64,000 bases of DNA from Deltaproteobacteria bacterium (GCA_021847425.1 JAJZRF010000007.1:1-64000); one strand, 5' to 3'; positions 20,462 through 32,960 are shown, counted from the stretch's first letter. Translations and numbers: made by a program. The notes: generated from the letters alone by a model not told the origin.

Positions 20462-21985
20462 ATGCAGATCAAAGCCGAAGAGATCAGTCAAATCATCAAG
20501 GGGCAGATCAAGGATTACGAAAGTAAAGTTGATCTGAGTGAAACCGGCACCGTAATCTCCGTTGGTGACGGTATCGCTCGTGTGTACGGGGTTGAGAAGT
20601 GCATGGCCATGGAGCTGCTGGAATTCCCCAGCGGAATCCTGGGCATCGCCCTGAACCTTGAAGCGGACAACGTTGGTTGCGCGATTCTTGGCGACGTTCG
20701 TAAGATCAAGGAAGGCGACACCGTAAAACGTACCGGCCGTATCGCCGAGGTTCCCGTCGGTCCCGAGATGGAAGGCCGCGTCGTTGACGGCGTGGGCAAC
20801 CCCATTGACGGTCAGGGCCCCCTGAACGCCAAGCACAGCTCCAAGATCGAGGTTTTGGCTCCCGGTGTTATCGCCCGTAAGTCTGTTCACGAGCCCTGCT
20901 ACACCGGTGCCAAGGCGGTTGACGCCATGACCCCGGTTGGCCGCGGCCAGCGCGAGCTGGTCATCGGTGACCGTCAGATCGGCAAGACCGCTCTCTGTGT
21001 TGACGCGATCATCGCCCAGAAATACACCGACGTGCACTGCGTTTATGTGGCCATCGGCCAGAAGAAATCCACCGTGGCCCTGGTTGTTGAAGCGCTGCGT
21101 AAGCACGGCGCCATGGAATACACCACCGTGGTAGCGGCCTGCGCCTCCGATCCGGCGCCCATGCAGTATGTCGCCGCCTTTGCCGGTTGCGCCATGGGCG
21201 AGTACTTCCGTGACAACGGCCAGCATGCCCTGATCATCTATGACGATCTTTCCAAGCAGGCGGTTTCCTACCGTGAGCTCTCCCTGCTCCTTCGTCGTCC
21301 GCCGGGACGTGAAGCATACCCCGGTGACATCTTCTTCAACCACTCCCGTCTGCTGGAGCGTTCCTGCAAGGTGAACGATGCCCTGGGCGCCGGTTCTCTT
21401 ACCGCCCTGCCCATCATCGAGACCCAGGCCGGTGACGTTTCCGCCTTCATCCCGACCAACGTTATCTCCATCACCGACGGTCAGGTATACCTTGAGCCCA
21501 ACCTCTTCTTCGCCGGTGTTCGTCCGGCGATCAACGTCGGCCTTTCCGTATCCCGCGTAGGTGGCGCTGCCCAGGTCAAGGCCATGAAGCAGGTTGCCGG
21601 TACCCTTCGTCTGGATCTGGCCCAGTATCGTGAGCTCGCCGCCTTTGCCGGTTTTGGTTCCGATCTGGACGCCGCCACCCAGGCCCAGTTGACCCGTGGC
21701 GCCCGGCTGGTTGAGATTCTGAAGCAGCCCCAGTATCAGCCGCTGCCCATGGAAAAACAGATCTGCATCCTTTTTGCCGGTACCCGCGGTTATCTCGACA
21801 CCCTGCCCATTGACTCCCTGGCTGAGTATGAGCAGCAGCTCTATGCCCATATCGAGAAGAACCAGCCGAGCATCTATGATGACCTGAAGGAAAAGAAGGC
21901 CATCGACGCCGCTCTGGAAGAGAAGATCAGGGCCACTCTGCAGGCTTTCGGTGAATCTTTCAAGGCTGCCAAGGGCCTTAAATAA
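20462..21985 (+). CDS. atpA: F0F1 ATP synthase subunit alpha
   Basis: '[20 protein letters not shown]...[16 protein letters not shown]...[17 protein letters not shown]'. Confidence 0.97.
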   Translation: MQIKAEEISQIIKGQIKDYESKVDLSETGTVISVGDGIARVYGVEKCMAMELLEFPSGILGIALNLEADNVGCAILGDVRKIKEGDTVKRTGRIAEVPVGPEMEGRVVDGVGNPIDGQGPLNAKHSSKIEVLAPGVIARKSVHEPCYTGAKAVDAMTPVGRGQRELVIGDRQIGKTALCVDAIIAQKYTDVHCVYVAIGQKKSTVALVVEALRKHGAMEYTTVVAACASDPAPMQYVAAFAGCAMGEYFRDNGQHALIIYDDLSKQAVSYRELSLLLRRPPGREAYPGDIFFNHSRLLERSCKVNDALGAGSLTALPIIETQAGDVSAFIPTNVISITDGQVYLEPNLFFAGVRPAINVGLSVSRVGGAAQVKAMKQVAGTLRLDLAQYRELAAFAGFGSDLDAATQAQLTRGARLVEILKQPQYQPLPMEKQICILFAGTRGYLDTLPIDSLAEYEQQLYAHIEKNQPSIYDDLKEKKAIDAALEEKIRATLQAFGESFKAAKGLK

Positions 21986-22001
21986 GGGGGGGTAAGGTCT
22001 C

Positions 22002-22874
22002 ATGCCGAGCCTAAAAGATGTAAAAACGAAGATTGGTGGCGTGAAGAAGACTTCACAGATCACCAAGGCCATGAACATGGTTGCTGCGGCCAAGCTTCGC
22101 GGGGCACAGCAGAAGATGGAGGATTTTCGTTCCTATGCCGAGAAGTTCAACGCGGCCATGGGCAATCTCTCTTCGGCCATGGATTCCGGCGCTTTCCCGC
22201 TCATGGAAAAGCGCGAGGTCAAGACCGTGGAGATCCTGGTGGTCACCTCGGATCGCGGCCTGTGCGGCAGCTTCAACGCCAATATCCTCAAGATGACCGA
22301 GAAGATGATCGCTCGTCTTGAGGCGGAAGGCAAGAAGGTGTCTCTGGTCTGCGTCGGCAAGAAGAGCGCCAGCTATTTCCGGAAAACCGGCAAGGTTCGG
22401 CAGCGTCACGTCGATCTCATGGGCACCTTTCAGATGTTCAACGCCCGGGCCATTGCCCAGGATATTGCCGGAAACTTTCTCTCCGGCGACAGCGATGAAG
22501 TGCGCATTGTCTACGGCAAATTTCACAGCGTTGCCGTGCAGCGTCCGGCCGAGCAGATGTTTCTGCCCATCCAGCCGTCTGCCGTTGCGGCGGCCGAAGC
22601 GCCTGCTGCTGCATCCGGCGCCTATATTTACGAGCCGAGCACCGAGGAAATCATGGAAGTGCTTTTGCCGCTGTACATGAATGTCATGGTCTATCATGCC
22701 ATGCTTGAAGTCAGCGCCAGCGAGCATGCCGCCCGGATGACCGCCATGGATAACGCGACCAGCGCTTGTAAGGATATCATCCACAGCCTGACCCTGATTT
22801 ACAACAAGGCGCGGCAGGCTGGTATTACCGCGGAATTGATGGATATTGTCGGCGGCGCCGAGGCGTTGAAATAA
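22002..22874 (+). CDS. atpG: F0F1 ATP synthase subunit gamma
   Basis: 'MPSLKDVKTKIGGVKKTSQITKAMNMVAAAKLR...SDRGLCGSFN'. Confidence 0.97.
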   Translation: MPSLKDVKTKIGGVKKTSQITKAMNMVAAAKLRGAQQKMEDFRSYAEKFNAAMGNLSSAMDSGAFPLMEKREVKTVEILVVTSDRGLCGSFNANILKMTEKMIARLEAEGKKVSLVCVGKKSASYFRKTGKVRQRHVDLMGTFQMFNARAIAQDIAGNFLSGDSDEVRIVYGKFHSVAVQRPAEQMFLPIQPSAVAAAEAPAAASGAYIYEPSTEEIMEVLLPLYMNVMVYHAMLEVSASEHAARMTAMDNATSACKDIIHSLTLIYNKARQAGITAELMDIVGGAEALK

Positions 22875-22935
22875 CCAGGTGAAATCAGGCTGAATCATTC
22901 AGCTGTCATAGATTGTCAATGTAAGTACTAGCTGA

Positions 22936-24369
<1,434 letters not shown>

Positions 24370-24426
24370 GGAACTGACTGACTTGCCGAACCCCATTTGG
24401 GATCGGCAAGGACTTGAGGATTACCC

Positions 24427-24849
24427 ATGGCTGAAAAATTAAAGTTGGAAGTGGTAACTCCCAAAGGGGCCATAGTGAGCAAGGAGGTTGACATCGTCAC
24501 CGCTCCTGGCTATGGCGGTGAATTTGGCGTTCTTGCCAACCATGCGCCTTTTCTGAGTACGATCAAGATTGGCGTCCTGACCTATAAAATTGGGGCTCAG
24601 GAAGAAACCCTGATGGTGAGTGGCGGTTTTTGTGAAGTATCCAATAACAAGCTGACCTTTCTTGTTGAGTCTGCGGAGCGCGGGGCGGATATTGATGTCG
24701 ATCGCGCGATGCGGGCCAAGGAGCGGGCGGAAAAACGTCTGGCCGAAGCACAGGCCCAGAAGGAAAAACTCGATCGTACCAGGGCTGAGGCTGCCTTGCA
24801 GCGGGCTTTGAGTCGGCTGAAGGTTGCCGAGAGGCGTAAGCCGTCCTGA
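24427..24849 (+). CDS. atpC: F0F1 ATP synthase subunit epsilon
   Basis: '[48 protein letters not shown]'. Confidence 0.95.
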   Translation: MAEKLKLEVVTPKGAIVSKEVDIVTAPGYGGEFGVLANHAPFLSTIKIGVLTYKIGAQEETLMVSGGFCEVSNNKLTFLVESAERGADIDVDRAMRAKERAEKRLAEAQAQKEKLDRTRAEAALQRALSRLKVAERRKPS

Positions 24850-24865
24850 GAAGAAGGGCTATAAT

Positions 24866-24909
24866 GACAAAAAAAAAGCCGCTCGTTGCCGAGCGGCTTT
24901 TTTTTTGTC
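24866..24909. terminator. Bidirectional rho-independent terminator
   Basis: AAAAAAAAAGCCGCTCGTTGCCGAGCGGCTTTTTTTTT between convergent atpC and cheX. Confidence 0.93.
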
Positions 24910-24925
24910 CGGCGCTGTGGGGGAC

Positions 24926-25399
24926 TTACTGCTTTTCGCTGAGATTTGCCTCAACGACAAAGGAGCCGGCCACGGTCTCAAAGGGGATGACAATGGTTGG
25001 CGCCTTGGAATAGTAGGAGATCTCAACGCCCTTGCCAACGACCATGTTGGGGGTGGCCAGGTCGAACTTGTGATCAAGTTTGGCAAGCTGGGCCTTGGCG
25101 CCGCCGCAAATCATATTGGTCAGTTCGCCGACAGCGTCAACGACCTCATCGTCAATTTTGTCCTTGGGCTCTTCCATCAACATGTTTGCGACAATTTTCA
25201 GGATGCATTTCTCCGTAAAACTCACGATCATGGAGCCGGAGATCTCGGCGGAGGTCATGCCGATGATGCCGGTAACCTCGCCATAAGAAGTAGTCCCGTC
25301 TTTCAAGCGTGGTTTTTGCGGAGTTACCTGGGTCTGCGCCATTGTTTCCAAAACATTTTTGGCGGCAGACAAAAATGGATTAATGAATTCTGCTTTCAT
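24926..25399 (-). CDS. cheX: Chemotaxis protein CheX
   Basis: 'FINPFLSAAKNVLETMAQTQV...GIIGMTSAEISGSMIVSFTEKCILKIV...DDEVVDAVGELTNMICGGAK'. Confidence 0.9.
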   Translation of the reverse strand: MKAEFINPFLSAAKNVLETMAQTQVTPQKPRLKDGTTSYGEVTGIIGMTSAEISGSMIVSFTEKCILKIVANMLMEEPKDKIDDEVVDAVGELTNMICGGAKAQLAKLDHKFDLATPNMVVGKGVEISYYSKAPTIVIPFETVAGSFVVEANLSEKQ

Positions 25400-25649
25400 G
25401 GACGCCCGCTCGTATTTTTACTGCTGATTGTGGAAAGATATTTTTTAGAGTGGGGGATATCTCTTCAATTGTCAAGGGGCATTTGCCCAGTCCGCCGCAA
25501 TTGGCAGGCTTTTTTCCCTTTAGGAAGACGCCTGGCCCGCCGGTTTTTTCAGGCGTCAATCGGCAGGCAAGAGAATTTATGCATGAAATGCTTTTGAAAA
25601 CAGATTAACATATTAAAATATTGTCTAACATGTCGTTATTACGATAAAT

Positions 25650-25667
25650 ATCGGTACTTGTACCGAT
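25650..25667. promoter_or_regulatory. 18-bp palindrome ATCGGTACTTGTACCGAT upstream of glutamate synthase small subunit
   Basis: Perfect 8 bp arms with 2 nt spacer, about 27 nt upstream of the ORF start at 25695. Confidence 0.5.
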
Positions 25668-25694
25668 TGGTTTCAATTTTCCGGGTAGGAGGCA

Positions 25695-27104
25695 GTGATG
25701 GATGCAAAAGAACGAATGAACATTTCCCGTCAAACTTCGCGGGAATTGCCGGTTGCCGGGCGGATCACAAATTTTGCCGAGGTTGTTTCCGGCTATGAGG
25801 CCAAGGATGCCCAACTGGAGGCGGAGCGTTGCCTGCAATGCAAAAAACCAAAATGTCGGGAAGGCTGCCCCGTTCACAATGATATCCCCGGCTTTATCAA
25901 GCTGCTACGGGAAGGCAAGATCGAGGAGGCATACTGGCTGGATCGCCAGACCAACTCGCTGCCGGCCATCTGTTCCCGGGTCTGTCCCCATGAATTTCAG
26001 TGTGAGGGGCATTGCATCCGGGGGAAAAAGGGAGAGCCGGTGGCCATCGGCATGCTTGAGCGCTATATCGTTGACTGGATGGTGGCCAACAACAAAAATC
26101 TGCTCCAGCCCTGCGCCCTGCCCAAAGGGAAAAAGGTGGCCATTGTCGGTTCCGGCCCGGCCGGAATGTCCGCAGCCTTTTATCTTGCCCACGAAGGATA
26201 CCACTGCACAATTTTTGAAAGCCTGCCCGTCTTTGGCGGCATGCTGGCGGTCGGCATCCCGGCCTACCGTCTGCCGCGACAGATTATCGCCGCTGAATGC
26301 GAGGCTTTGAAAAGTTGCGGGGTTACCCTGGTGCATGGAGCGACCATCGGCCGGGATAAAACCCTCCGGGATCTGCGGGAGGAGGGATTTGCCGCGGTAT
26401 TTCTCGGACCGGGCGCCCATCGGAGCCGGAAGTTGGGTGTGGAAGGGGAAGATCTGCAGGGGGTGGTGCATGGGGTTGATTACCTGCGCAGGGTCAATAT
26501 CGGTGAAACGCTGAATCTCGGCAAAAACGTGGTGGTGGTCGGCGGCGGGAATGTGGCCATTGACTGCGCCCGGACCGCCCTGCGCACCGGTTCTGATAAC
26601 GTCTTCATCCTGTATCGGCGGAGCAAGGCGGAGATGCCTGCCTCCCAGGCCGAAATCCATCACCTGGAGGAAGAAGGGGTACGGATCGAGATGCTGGCGG
26701 CCCCGGTTGCAATCCATGGCGAAAACGGCAGGTTGCGCAAGATTGAATGCATCCGGATGGAGCTTGGGGCCTGCGATGCCTCAGGCCGCTGCCGGCCGGT
26801 GCCCAAGGAGGGCTCAAACTTCATGCTCGATGCCGACGCCATCATCCCGGCCATCAGCCAGGATGTGGATGTAACCGCCGGTTCCGGTCTTGATCTCACT
26901 TTGAGCCGCTGGGGAACCTATGTGGTGGATGAGGTGACCATGCAGACCTCCGAGGAGTGGATTTTTGCCGCCGGCGATGCGGTGCTTGGCCCCCAGACCG
27001 TGGCCAAGGCCGTGTTCCAGGCCAAGGAAGCCGCCGAGTCCATCAAGCGGTATCTTGAGGGCAAGGACCTCAAGGAAGGGCGGCAACCCTTTTCCCTCGC
27101 ATAG
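25695..27104 (+). CDS. NADPH-dependent glutamate synthase, small subunit / homotetrameric type
   Basis: 'EAERCLQCKKPKCREGCPVHNDIPGFIKLL...VAIVGSGPAGMSAAFYLAHEGY...VVVVGGGNVAIDCARTALR...FAAGDAVLGPQTVAKAV'. Confidence 0.92.
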   Translation: MMDAKERMNISRQTSRELPVAGRITNFAEVVSGYEAKDAQLEAERCLQCKKPKCREGCPVHNDIPGFIKLLREGKIEEAYWLDRQTNSLPAICSRVCPHEFQCEGHCIRGKKGEPVAIGMLERYIVDWMVANNKNLLQPCALPKGKKVAIVGSGPAGMSAAFYLAHEGYHCTIFESLPVFGGMLAVGIPAYRLPRQIIAAECEALKSCGVTLVHGATIGRDKTLRDLREEGFAAVFLGPGAHRSRKLGVEGEDLQGVVHGVDYLRRVNIGETLNLGKNVVVVGGGNVAIDCARTALRTGSDNVFILYRRSKAEMPASQAEIHHLEEEGVRIEMLAAPVAIHGENGRLRKIECIRMELGACDASGRCRPVPKEGSNFMLDADAIIPAISQDVDVTAGSGLDLTLSRWGTYVVDEVTMQTSEEWIFAAGDAVLGPQTVAKAVFQAKEAAESIKRYLEGKDLKEGRQPFSLA

Positions 27105-27130
27105 GCCTTGCGGCATAAAAGGATTGCCCG

Positions 27131-27166
27131 AACCTCATCCCGGCATCTGCTGGGATGAGGTTTTTC
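27131..27166 (+). terminator. Rho-independent terminator
   Basis: AACCTCATCCC...GGGATGAGGTTTTT downstream of the glutamate synthase ORF. Confidence 0.88.
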
Positions 27167-27236
27167 CATACGGCGCAGAAATGCAAGGGCGCTGACCAGC
27201 CAGAATCTGCGAGACTGTCCAAGCGACTGCGCCGGA

Positions 27237-29060
27237 TCAGCGGTTGAAATTGCGGGCCAGGCTCATGCTTTCGACATATTGGGCCACGCCGCCGGAGATT
27301 TGAGTGGCCACGTCGGTGAGGTAGGCTTCATTTTTAAGCCGTTTTTCCTCCTCAGGATTGCTCAAAAAAGCGATCTCCGTGAGAATGGAAGGCATCTGGG
27401 CGCCAATGAGCACCACAAAAGGCGCCTTCTTGACCCCAAGATTGGAGACATCGCTGAATTTTTGATTCAGGCCGTTGACCATTTTTTCCTGAACCAATCC
27501 AGCCAGCTTCAGGGATTCGTTTATTTTTGAATTCTGCATGAGATCCAGCAGGATGGATTGCAGGTCGCTGATTTGTTTGGCCGAGGTGGCGTTTTCCATG
27601 GCCGCCAACCGCATGGCCTCCTTGTTGCTGGCCAGGTCAAGGACATAGGTCTCGATCCCATGGGCGTCATGGTTCGGGGCGGCATTGACATGGATGGAAA
27701 GGAACAGGTCGGCTTCCTTGGCATTGGCGATGGCCGTTCGTTCCTCCAGGGGGACGAAGACGTCGCGGTCACGGGTGAGGATAACCTCGCAGCCGAGCTT
27801 TTCCCTGAGGATCTTGGCAACCTTGAGGGCCACATCAAGGACGATGTCTTTTTCCTTGAGACCGCTTGGGCTGCAGGTGCCGGGATCCTTGCCGCCATGG
27901 CCAGGATCGATGACGATTCTTTTTATCCCCAACCCCAATTGCCGGGCCAGGGTTGGGGTTTCCTCCTTGTTTGCCGCGAGAACGCCTTTCTTTTCCTTTC
28001 TGGCGAGTTTTTCCTTGCCCATGGATTTCTCCCCCTTGTCCGGGGCCCCGCCGCTGCTCATCACATCGATCACCACCCGGAAAGGATCCGAAAGGGTAAA
28101 GACCTTGTAGTTGGAAATATTGCTCTGGGTGTCAAGGACAACACGCACTGTTTTCGGGTCGAACTGGGCATTCCTGATCTGACGCAACAGGCCGTCGCCA
28201 ATGGGAATGTTCCTGACTGTTTCGGGACTGAGACGGCAGTTTTCCAGATCAATGTAAATCCGGCGCGGGGAAGCTTCGTTGCCGGTGAGGGTCTGGTGTT
28301 TGAAGGTTACCGGGCCGGTGGTCTCGACAACCACGCGGGTGTAGCGGTTGTTGGACCAGTGGTGGATGGGCAGCACTGTGGTCAGCCCGGTTTTTTCCGA
28401 TGGCAGGTCTTTTGACTGCGACTCATTTGTCGCTTGCGGAGTAATGCATTTTTCGCGGTCCGCTTCCTGTGCCGCCGGCACCTCTGGTGCGGCTGCTACG
28501 TGTTTGATCTGCAGCAGCTGTTCCTTGGCGGCGCCGGCCATGTCGCCCTCGGGGTAAATAGCGATGATTTTTGTATAGGCCAGCGCGGCCTTGTCCGGCT
28601 CCTTTTTGTCGACAAGATAGATGCGGCCCAGAATAAAAAAGGCGTCATCGGCCAGGGGACTTCTCGGATACCGGGAAGTCAGTTCTTCATAGGCAGAGAC
28701 GGCCTGGTCAAGATCCCGGGGTTTGCCGGACTGCGCATACATGGCTTGGAAGATCTTGCCCAGCATGAACAGGCATTTCGGGGCAACCTCATGATCGGGC
28801 GCGGCTTTGTATATGCGGCGGAAGGCGGTGACGGAGGTGAGCCAGCTGTTGCGGCTCTTGCCCTTGTCGCTGGCGGCCAGCTCCTGGGAATAGGCCTTGG
28901 CCTGCTCGTATTGCCGGGAGATGTCATCGGGGCGGGGATGGTGCTGGTGGGCCCAGGCCGGGGTGGCCAGGAGAAGCAAGACGGGAATCCAGAGCAACAA
29001 GCGGCAGGCGGAAAACGCAAAAGAACACCCTTGCCTCGCACTCCTTGTCCCTTGTCTCAT
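27237..29060 (-). CDS. N-acetylmuramoyl-L-alanine amidase with TPR and AMIN domains
   Basis: Signal peptide, TPR-like repeats, AMIN-like 'RIYIDLENCRLSPETVRNIPIGDGLLRQIRNAQF', Amidase_3 'IVIDPGHGGKDPGTCSPSGLKEKDIVLDVALKVAKIL...LFLSIHVNA'. Confidence 0.9.
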   Translation of the reverse strand: MRQGTRSARQGCSFAFSACRLLLWIPVLLLLATPAWAHQHHPRPDDISRQYEQAKAYSQELAASDKGKSRNSWLTSVTAFRRIYKAAPDHEVAPKCLFMLGKIFQAMYAQSGKPRDLDQAVSAYEELTSRYPRSPLADDAFFILGRIYLVDKKEPDKAALAYTKIIAIYPEGDMAGAAKEQLLQIKHVAAAPEVPAAQEADREKCITPQATNESQSKDLPSEKTGLTTVLPIHHWSNNRYTRVVVETTGPVTFKHQTLTGNEASPRRIYIDLENCRLSPETVRNIPIGDGLLRQIRNAQFDPKTVRVVLDTQSNISNYKVFTLSDPFRVVIDVMSSGGAPDKGEKSMGKEKLARKEKKGVLAANKEETPTLARQLGLGIKRIVIDPGHGGKDPGTCSPSGLKEKDIVLDVALKVAKILREKLGCEVILTRDRDVFVPLEERTAIANAKEADLFLSIHVNAAPNHDAHGIETYVLDLASNKEAMRLAAMENATSAKQISDLQSILLDLMQNSKINESLKLAGLVQEKMVNGLNQKFSDVSNLGVKKAPFVVLIGAQMPSILTEIAFLSNPEEEKRLKNEAYLTDVATQISGGVAQYVESMSLARNFNR

Positions 29061-29061
29061 C

Positions 29062-31707
29062 CTACTCGACATTGGTCAGCCTTTTGAGTTCATAAACCAA
29101 ATCCAGGGCCTCACGGGGCGACAATCCATCGGGATTGATCTCCCGCAACCGGCGCGTTGCCGGAGACTCACCCTCGCCAAACAGGGAGAGCTGGCCCGTG
29201 TGCAGGGGTTTCTTTTTTCTGGGCGAGGTGGCGATGCGCGGTTCGCCCTGCCGGTTGAATTCTCCCTGCTCGATATTATGCAATAATTCCTTGGCTCTGG
29301 CAACAACCCTGGCCGGAACCCCGGCCAGGGCGGCAACCTGAATCCCGTAGCTGCGGTTGGTTCCGCCGGGCAGCAGTTTGTGCAGAAAGATGATGGTGTC
29401 GTTCCACTCCCGCACCGCGATGTTGTAGTTCTTGACCCGATGGTTGGTGGCGGCCAGCTCGGTCAGTTCATGGTAGTGGGTGGCGAAGATGGTCTTGACC
29501 CCCTTGCCGTTTTTGTTGACCAGCTCCTCGGCCACGGCCCAGGCAATGGAGAGGCCGTCAAAGGTGGAGGTGCCCCGGCCTATTTCATCAAGGATCACCA
29601 GGCTCCGCTGGGTTGCATTGTTGAGGATGTTGGCGGTTTCGTTCATCTCCACCATGAAGGTGGACTGGCCTCTCCGCAGGTTGTCCGAGGCCCCGACCCT
29701 GGTGAAGATGCGGTCCACCACGCCGATTTCCGCTGCGGCGGCAGGCACGAAGCCGCCCATCTGGGCCATGAGGGTGATAAGCGCGGTCTGCCGCAGCACC
29801 GTTGATTTTCCGGCCATGTTGGGCCCGGTGATGATCAGAACCTCTTCGCTCTCCTGGTCAAGATGGATGTCGTTGGGCACAAAGCGGCCTGGCGGCAGGG
29901 CGCGTTCGATCACGGGATGGCGGCCTTCCCGGATGATGATCGACTCGCCGTCGGTGATCACCGGCTTGGTGTAGCGGTATTTCTGGGCAGCCTCGGCCAG
30001 ACAGCAGAAAAAGTCGATCTGGGCCAACCGTGCGGCGGTGCGCAGAATCCGGGAGGAGGCCTCGGCCACCGTGGCCCGGATCGCACCAAAGAGCCGGTAT
30101 TCCAGCTCCAGCCGTTTGTCCTGGGCGCCGGTGACCTTTTCCTCAAACTCCTTGAGCTCCTGGGTGATGAAGCGTTCGGCGTTGACCAGGGTCTGCTTGC
30201 GGATGAAGTCGTCGGGCACATGACCAAGCTGGCCCCGGCTGATCTCGATATAGTAGCCGAAGATCTTGTTGAAGCCGACCTTGAGGTTGTTGATCCCGGT
30301 GCGCGCCCGCTCGCGCGCCTCCAGGCCCAGGATCAGCGCCTTGCCGTCGCGCAGCAGGCTGACCAGCTCGTCAAGCTCAGCGTTGTAGCCGGGCTTGATC
30401 AGATTGCCTTCCCGCAGGGTCACCGGGGCGTCCTCGCGGATCCCGGCCTCCAGCAGGGCGCGAAGCTCGGCCAGCTCGTCCAGGCTTTCCCCGAGGGGGG
30501 CCAGCAGGCCATCGGCTGCGGCAAGCTTTTCTTTGAGCTGGGGCAGCTGGGCCAGGGAACACTTGAGGGCCGTGAGGTCACGGCCATTGGCCGTGCCCAG
30601 CACCACCCGGCCATTGAGGCGTTCCAGGTCATAGACCTTGGTCAGCAGCTGGCGGAGCTCTTCCCGCAACCGGGGGGCGAGATAGAGCTGTTCCACGGTG
30701 TCCAGCCGCTGCCGGATGGCCGCAACCTCCTGCAAGGGGAAGAGCAGGTTTTTTTTGAGCAGTCTTGCCCCCATGGGGGTTTCGCAGAGATCCAGGGTGT
30801 CCAGCAGCGAACCTTCCCGGGCTCCGCCGGTGAGGGTCTGGGTGAGCTCCAGATTGCGGCGGGAGGATTCGTCCATGAGCAGCACATGGTCGAATTCGAT
30901 GGGGGTGAGCCGTTCGATATGGTCAAGGGAGGTTTTCTGGGTTTCCTGCAGGTAGAGGAGCAGCCCGCCTGCCGCGCCAATCCCGGCCTTGAGCTCCTCG
31001 CAGCCGAACCCGGCCAGATTGGCCACCCGGAAATGTTCCAGCAACCCCTGCCGCGCCGTTTCCGGCTGAAAACCACCGGCCGGCCGTCTGGTCAGGCAGC
31101 TTTGGGGCAGATAGGCAAGCAGCTCGGTTGCCAGGCGCGAATCCTCGCCACCCTCTTCGGGCAACAGGGTTTCCGAGGGTGCCAGGCGGCCCAGTTCATC
31201 CAGCAGCGCGGCGAGCTCTTCCCGTTCACTGACCAGAAATTCGCCGGTGGAGAGATCGAGCAGGCTCAGGCCCCAGCTTTTACCCTTCTGGCAGATGGCG
31301 GCCAGATACCGGTTGTCCTTGTCGTCCAGCAGTTGTTCGTCGGTGACCAGCCCCGGCGTCACCACCCGGACCACCTCGCGCCGCACCACGCCTTTGGCCT
31401 CTTTCGGGTCCTCCACCTGTTCGCAGATGGCCACCTTGAAGCCCGCCTTGATCATCTTGGCCAGATAGGACGAGACCGCGTGGTACGGGATACCGCAGAG
31501 CGGCACCCTGTTTTCGTCGTCCTTGCTGTTGCGGGAGGTGAGGGTGATGCCCAGCACCTTGGCTGCGGTCACGGCATCGTCAAAGAACATCTCGTAGAAA
31601 TCGCCCAGCCGGTAAAAAAGGATTGCATCCTGATGCTGCGCCTTGATTTCAAGGTACTGCTGCATCATGGGGGTGATTTTAACGGAGGCGGGGATGGTGT
31701 CGGTCAT
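29062..31707 (-). CDS. mutS: DNA mismatch repair protein MutS
   Basis: 'TPMMQQYLEIKAQHQDAILFYRLGDFYEMFFDDA...ITGPNMAGKSTVLRQTALI...LVILDEIGRGTSTFDGLSIAWAVAE'. Confidence 0.97.
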   Translation of the reverse strand: MTDTIPASVKITPMMQQYLEIKAQHQDAILFYRLGDFYEMFFDDAVTAAKVLGITLTSRNSKDDENRVPLCGIPYHAVSSYLAKMIKAGFKVAICEQVEDPKEAKGVVRREVVRVVTPGLVTDEQLLDDKDNRYLAAICQKGKSWGLSLLDLSTGEFLVSEREELAALLDELGRLAPSETLLPEEGGEDSRLATELLAYLPQSCLTRRPAGGFQPETARQGLLEHFRVANLAGFGCEELKAGIGAAGGLLLYLQETQKTSLDHIERLTPIEFDHVLLMDESSRRNLELTQTLTGGAREGSLLDTLDLCETPMGARLLKKNLLFPLQEVAAIRQRLDTVEQLYLAPRLREELRQLLTKVYDLERLNGRVVLGTANGRDLTALKCSLAQLPQLKEKLAAADGLLAPLGESLDELAELRALLEAGIREDAPVTLREGNLIKPGYNAELDELVSLLRDGKALILGLEARERARTGINNLKVGFNKIFGYYIEISRGQLGHVPDDFIRKQTLVNAERFITQELKEFEEKVTGAQDKRLELEYRLFGAIRATVAEASSRILRTAARLAQIDFFCCLAEAAQKYRYTKPVITDGESIIIREGRHPVIERALPPGRFVPNDIHLDQESEEVLIITGPNMAGKSTVLRQTALITLMAQMGGFVPAAAAEIGVVDRIFTRVGASDNLRRGQSTFMVEMNETANILNNATQRSLVILDEIGRGTSTFDGLSIAWAVAEELVNKNGKGVKTIFATHYHELTELAATNHRVKNYNIAVREWNDTIIFLHKLLPGGTNRSYGIQVAALAGVPARVVARAKELLHNIEQGEFNRQGEPRIATSPRKKKPLHTGQLSLFGEGESPATRRLREINPDGLSPREALDLVYELKRLTNVE

Positions 31708-31921
31708 ATGCATCTGAGAAGGCGATCTTCCTTGCACGGCGTTGTGTCTGGGGAAGCGGTCATACTGCCGCCCTGCAGCGATTGATAGGAGGTTTTTCCC
31801 TAAAAGTCAAGCACAGCTCGCACATCCAACGGCGTAAGTGTTGAAATTACCTTGCTGATACGCTAGGGTGGAGTGCGGTATGGGAGCAAGGGCGGGCTTT
31901 TTCAAGCATCAGGAGGAAGAC

Positions 31922-32893
31922 ATGGGCTGGAAAGGAATAGTGGTTGTGGGCATGGCGTTGCTGCTTGGGGCGGGCAAGGTATCGGCGGAGATCATCACCA
32001 TTGACAGGGAACCGCCGCAGCTTGTGGAGTTGCGAAAGGCCCATGAGGCGGAACTGAAAAGCGCCGCCACCCCCGATGACATCGCGAAAGTCCAGGAGGA
32101 ATATGACCAGGCCAAGAAAAACCTTTCAAAAGCGGATGGATACGCCCAGAAGCTTTCCAGGCTAGAAGAGGCGAAGAGAAAAGAGATCGAGACGATCAAC
32201 GCCAGATATCTCAAGGAACAGGCCAAGCTGGACGCGGCAACCCGCAGTGCCATTGATGAGAAATATGGGAAAAAGATCGCGGCTCTGAATAGCCGGGGCG
32301 TGGCAAGGACCAACAGCAGCTATCAGGGCAAGCTGGAGAAACTGGAAAAAGAGCTCATCGGCAAGAATGATCTGGCTGGGGCCTTGGTGGTGCAGACCGA
32401 GCGCAAGAAGATGAGCACCGCTCCGGCTGTTGTCGCAACCGGGGCAGCGCCACCTCCCCCGGCAAAGGTTCTTCCGGCGGTTTCCGTCTCCGCTGCCGTG
32501 GGAGGGAAGGACAATCAGGTCTATGTCAACTCGGTCCATGGGATTGCCGGTGCCGAAGGCAATATCTCCAACAATATCTATGCCTTTACCCTGGACAAGA
32601 TCGGTGGGCAGACCAAGTTGGTTTTTTACGGCTATGGAAATCGTTCCGGCGATTCCTACGGCAGGGTCTATCTGATTGGCCCGGATAAGAATCGTACGGA
32701 AGTTGCCAGGTGGCAGCCCGATCTTCTCAAGGGGCCAAATGCTTCTGAATTTAAGTCCTACACCGAGGTTCGGGCGATCAGCGCGGATATCTCAAGCCAT
32801 GTCAAACAGCCCGGCCAGTACCGGGTGGAGTTTCAGTACACCGATGGAGATGAACCCCTCAATATCTACCGGGTAGAGATCCAGAGCTTGTAA
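31922..32893 (+). CDS. Secreted coiled-coil protein of unknown function
   Basis: Signal peptide 'MGWKGIVVVGMALLLGAGKVSA', charged helical middle, beta-rich C-terminus; no recognised family. Confidence 0.55.
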   Translation: MGWKGIVVVGMALLLGAGKVSAEIITIDREPPQLVELRKAHEAELKSAATPDDIAKVQEEYDQAKKNLSKADGYAQKLSRLEEAKRKEIETINARYLKEQAKLDAATRSAIDEKYGKKIAALNSRGVARTNSSYQGKLEKLEKELIGKNDLAGALVVQTERKKMSTAPAVVATGAAPPPPAKVLPAVSVSAAVGGKDNQVYVNSVHGIAGAEGNISNNIYAFTLDKIGGQTKLVFYGYGNRSGDSYGRVYLIGPDKNRTEVARWQPDLLKGPNASEFKSYTEVRAISADISSHVKQPGQYRVEFQYTDGDEPLNIYRVEIQSL

Positions 32894-32919
32894 TTTCCAC
32901 TCCCCGGAGGGAAGCATTC

Positions 32920-32960
32920 AACCCCGGCAGCGGAAAAAACCGCTGTTCCGGGGTTTTTTA
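32920..32960. terminator. Rho-independent terminator
   Basis: ACCCCGGCAGCGGAAAAAACCGCTGTTCCGGGGTTTTTTA. Confidence 0.88.

Noticed and set aside
20450-22093. 547-aa minus-strand ORF opposite atpA
   Set aside because: Antisense shadow of a highly expressed, codon-biased gene.
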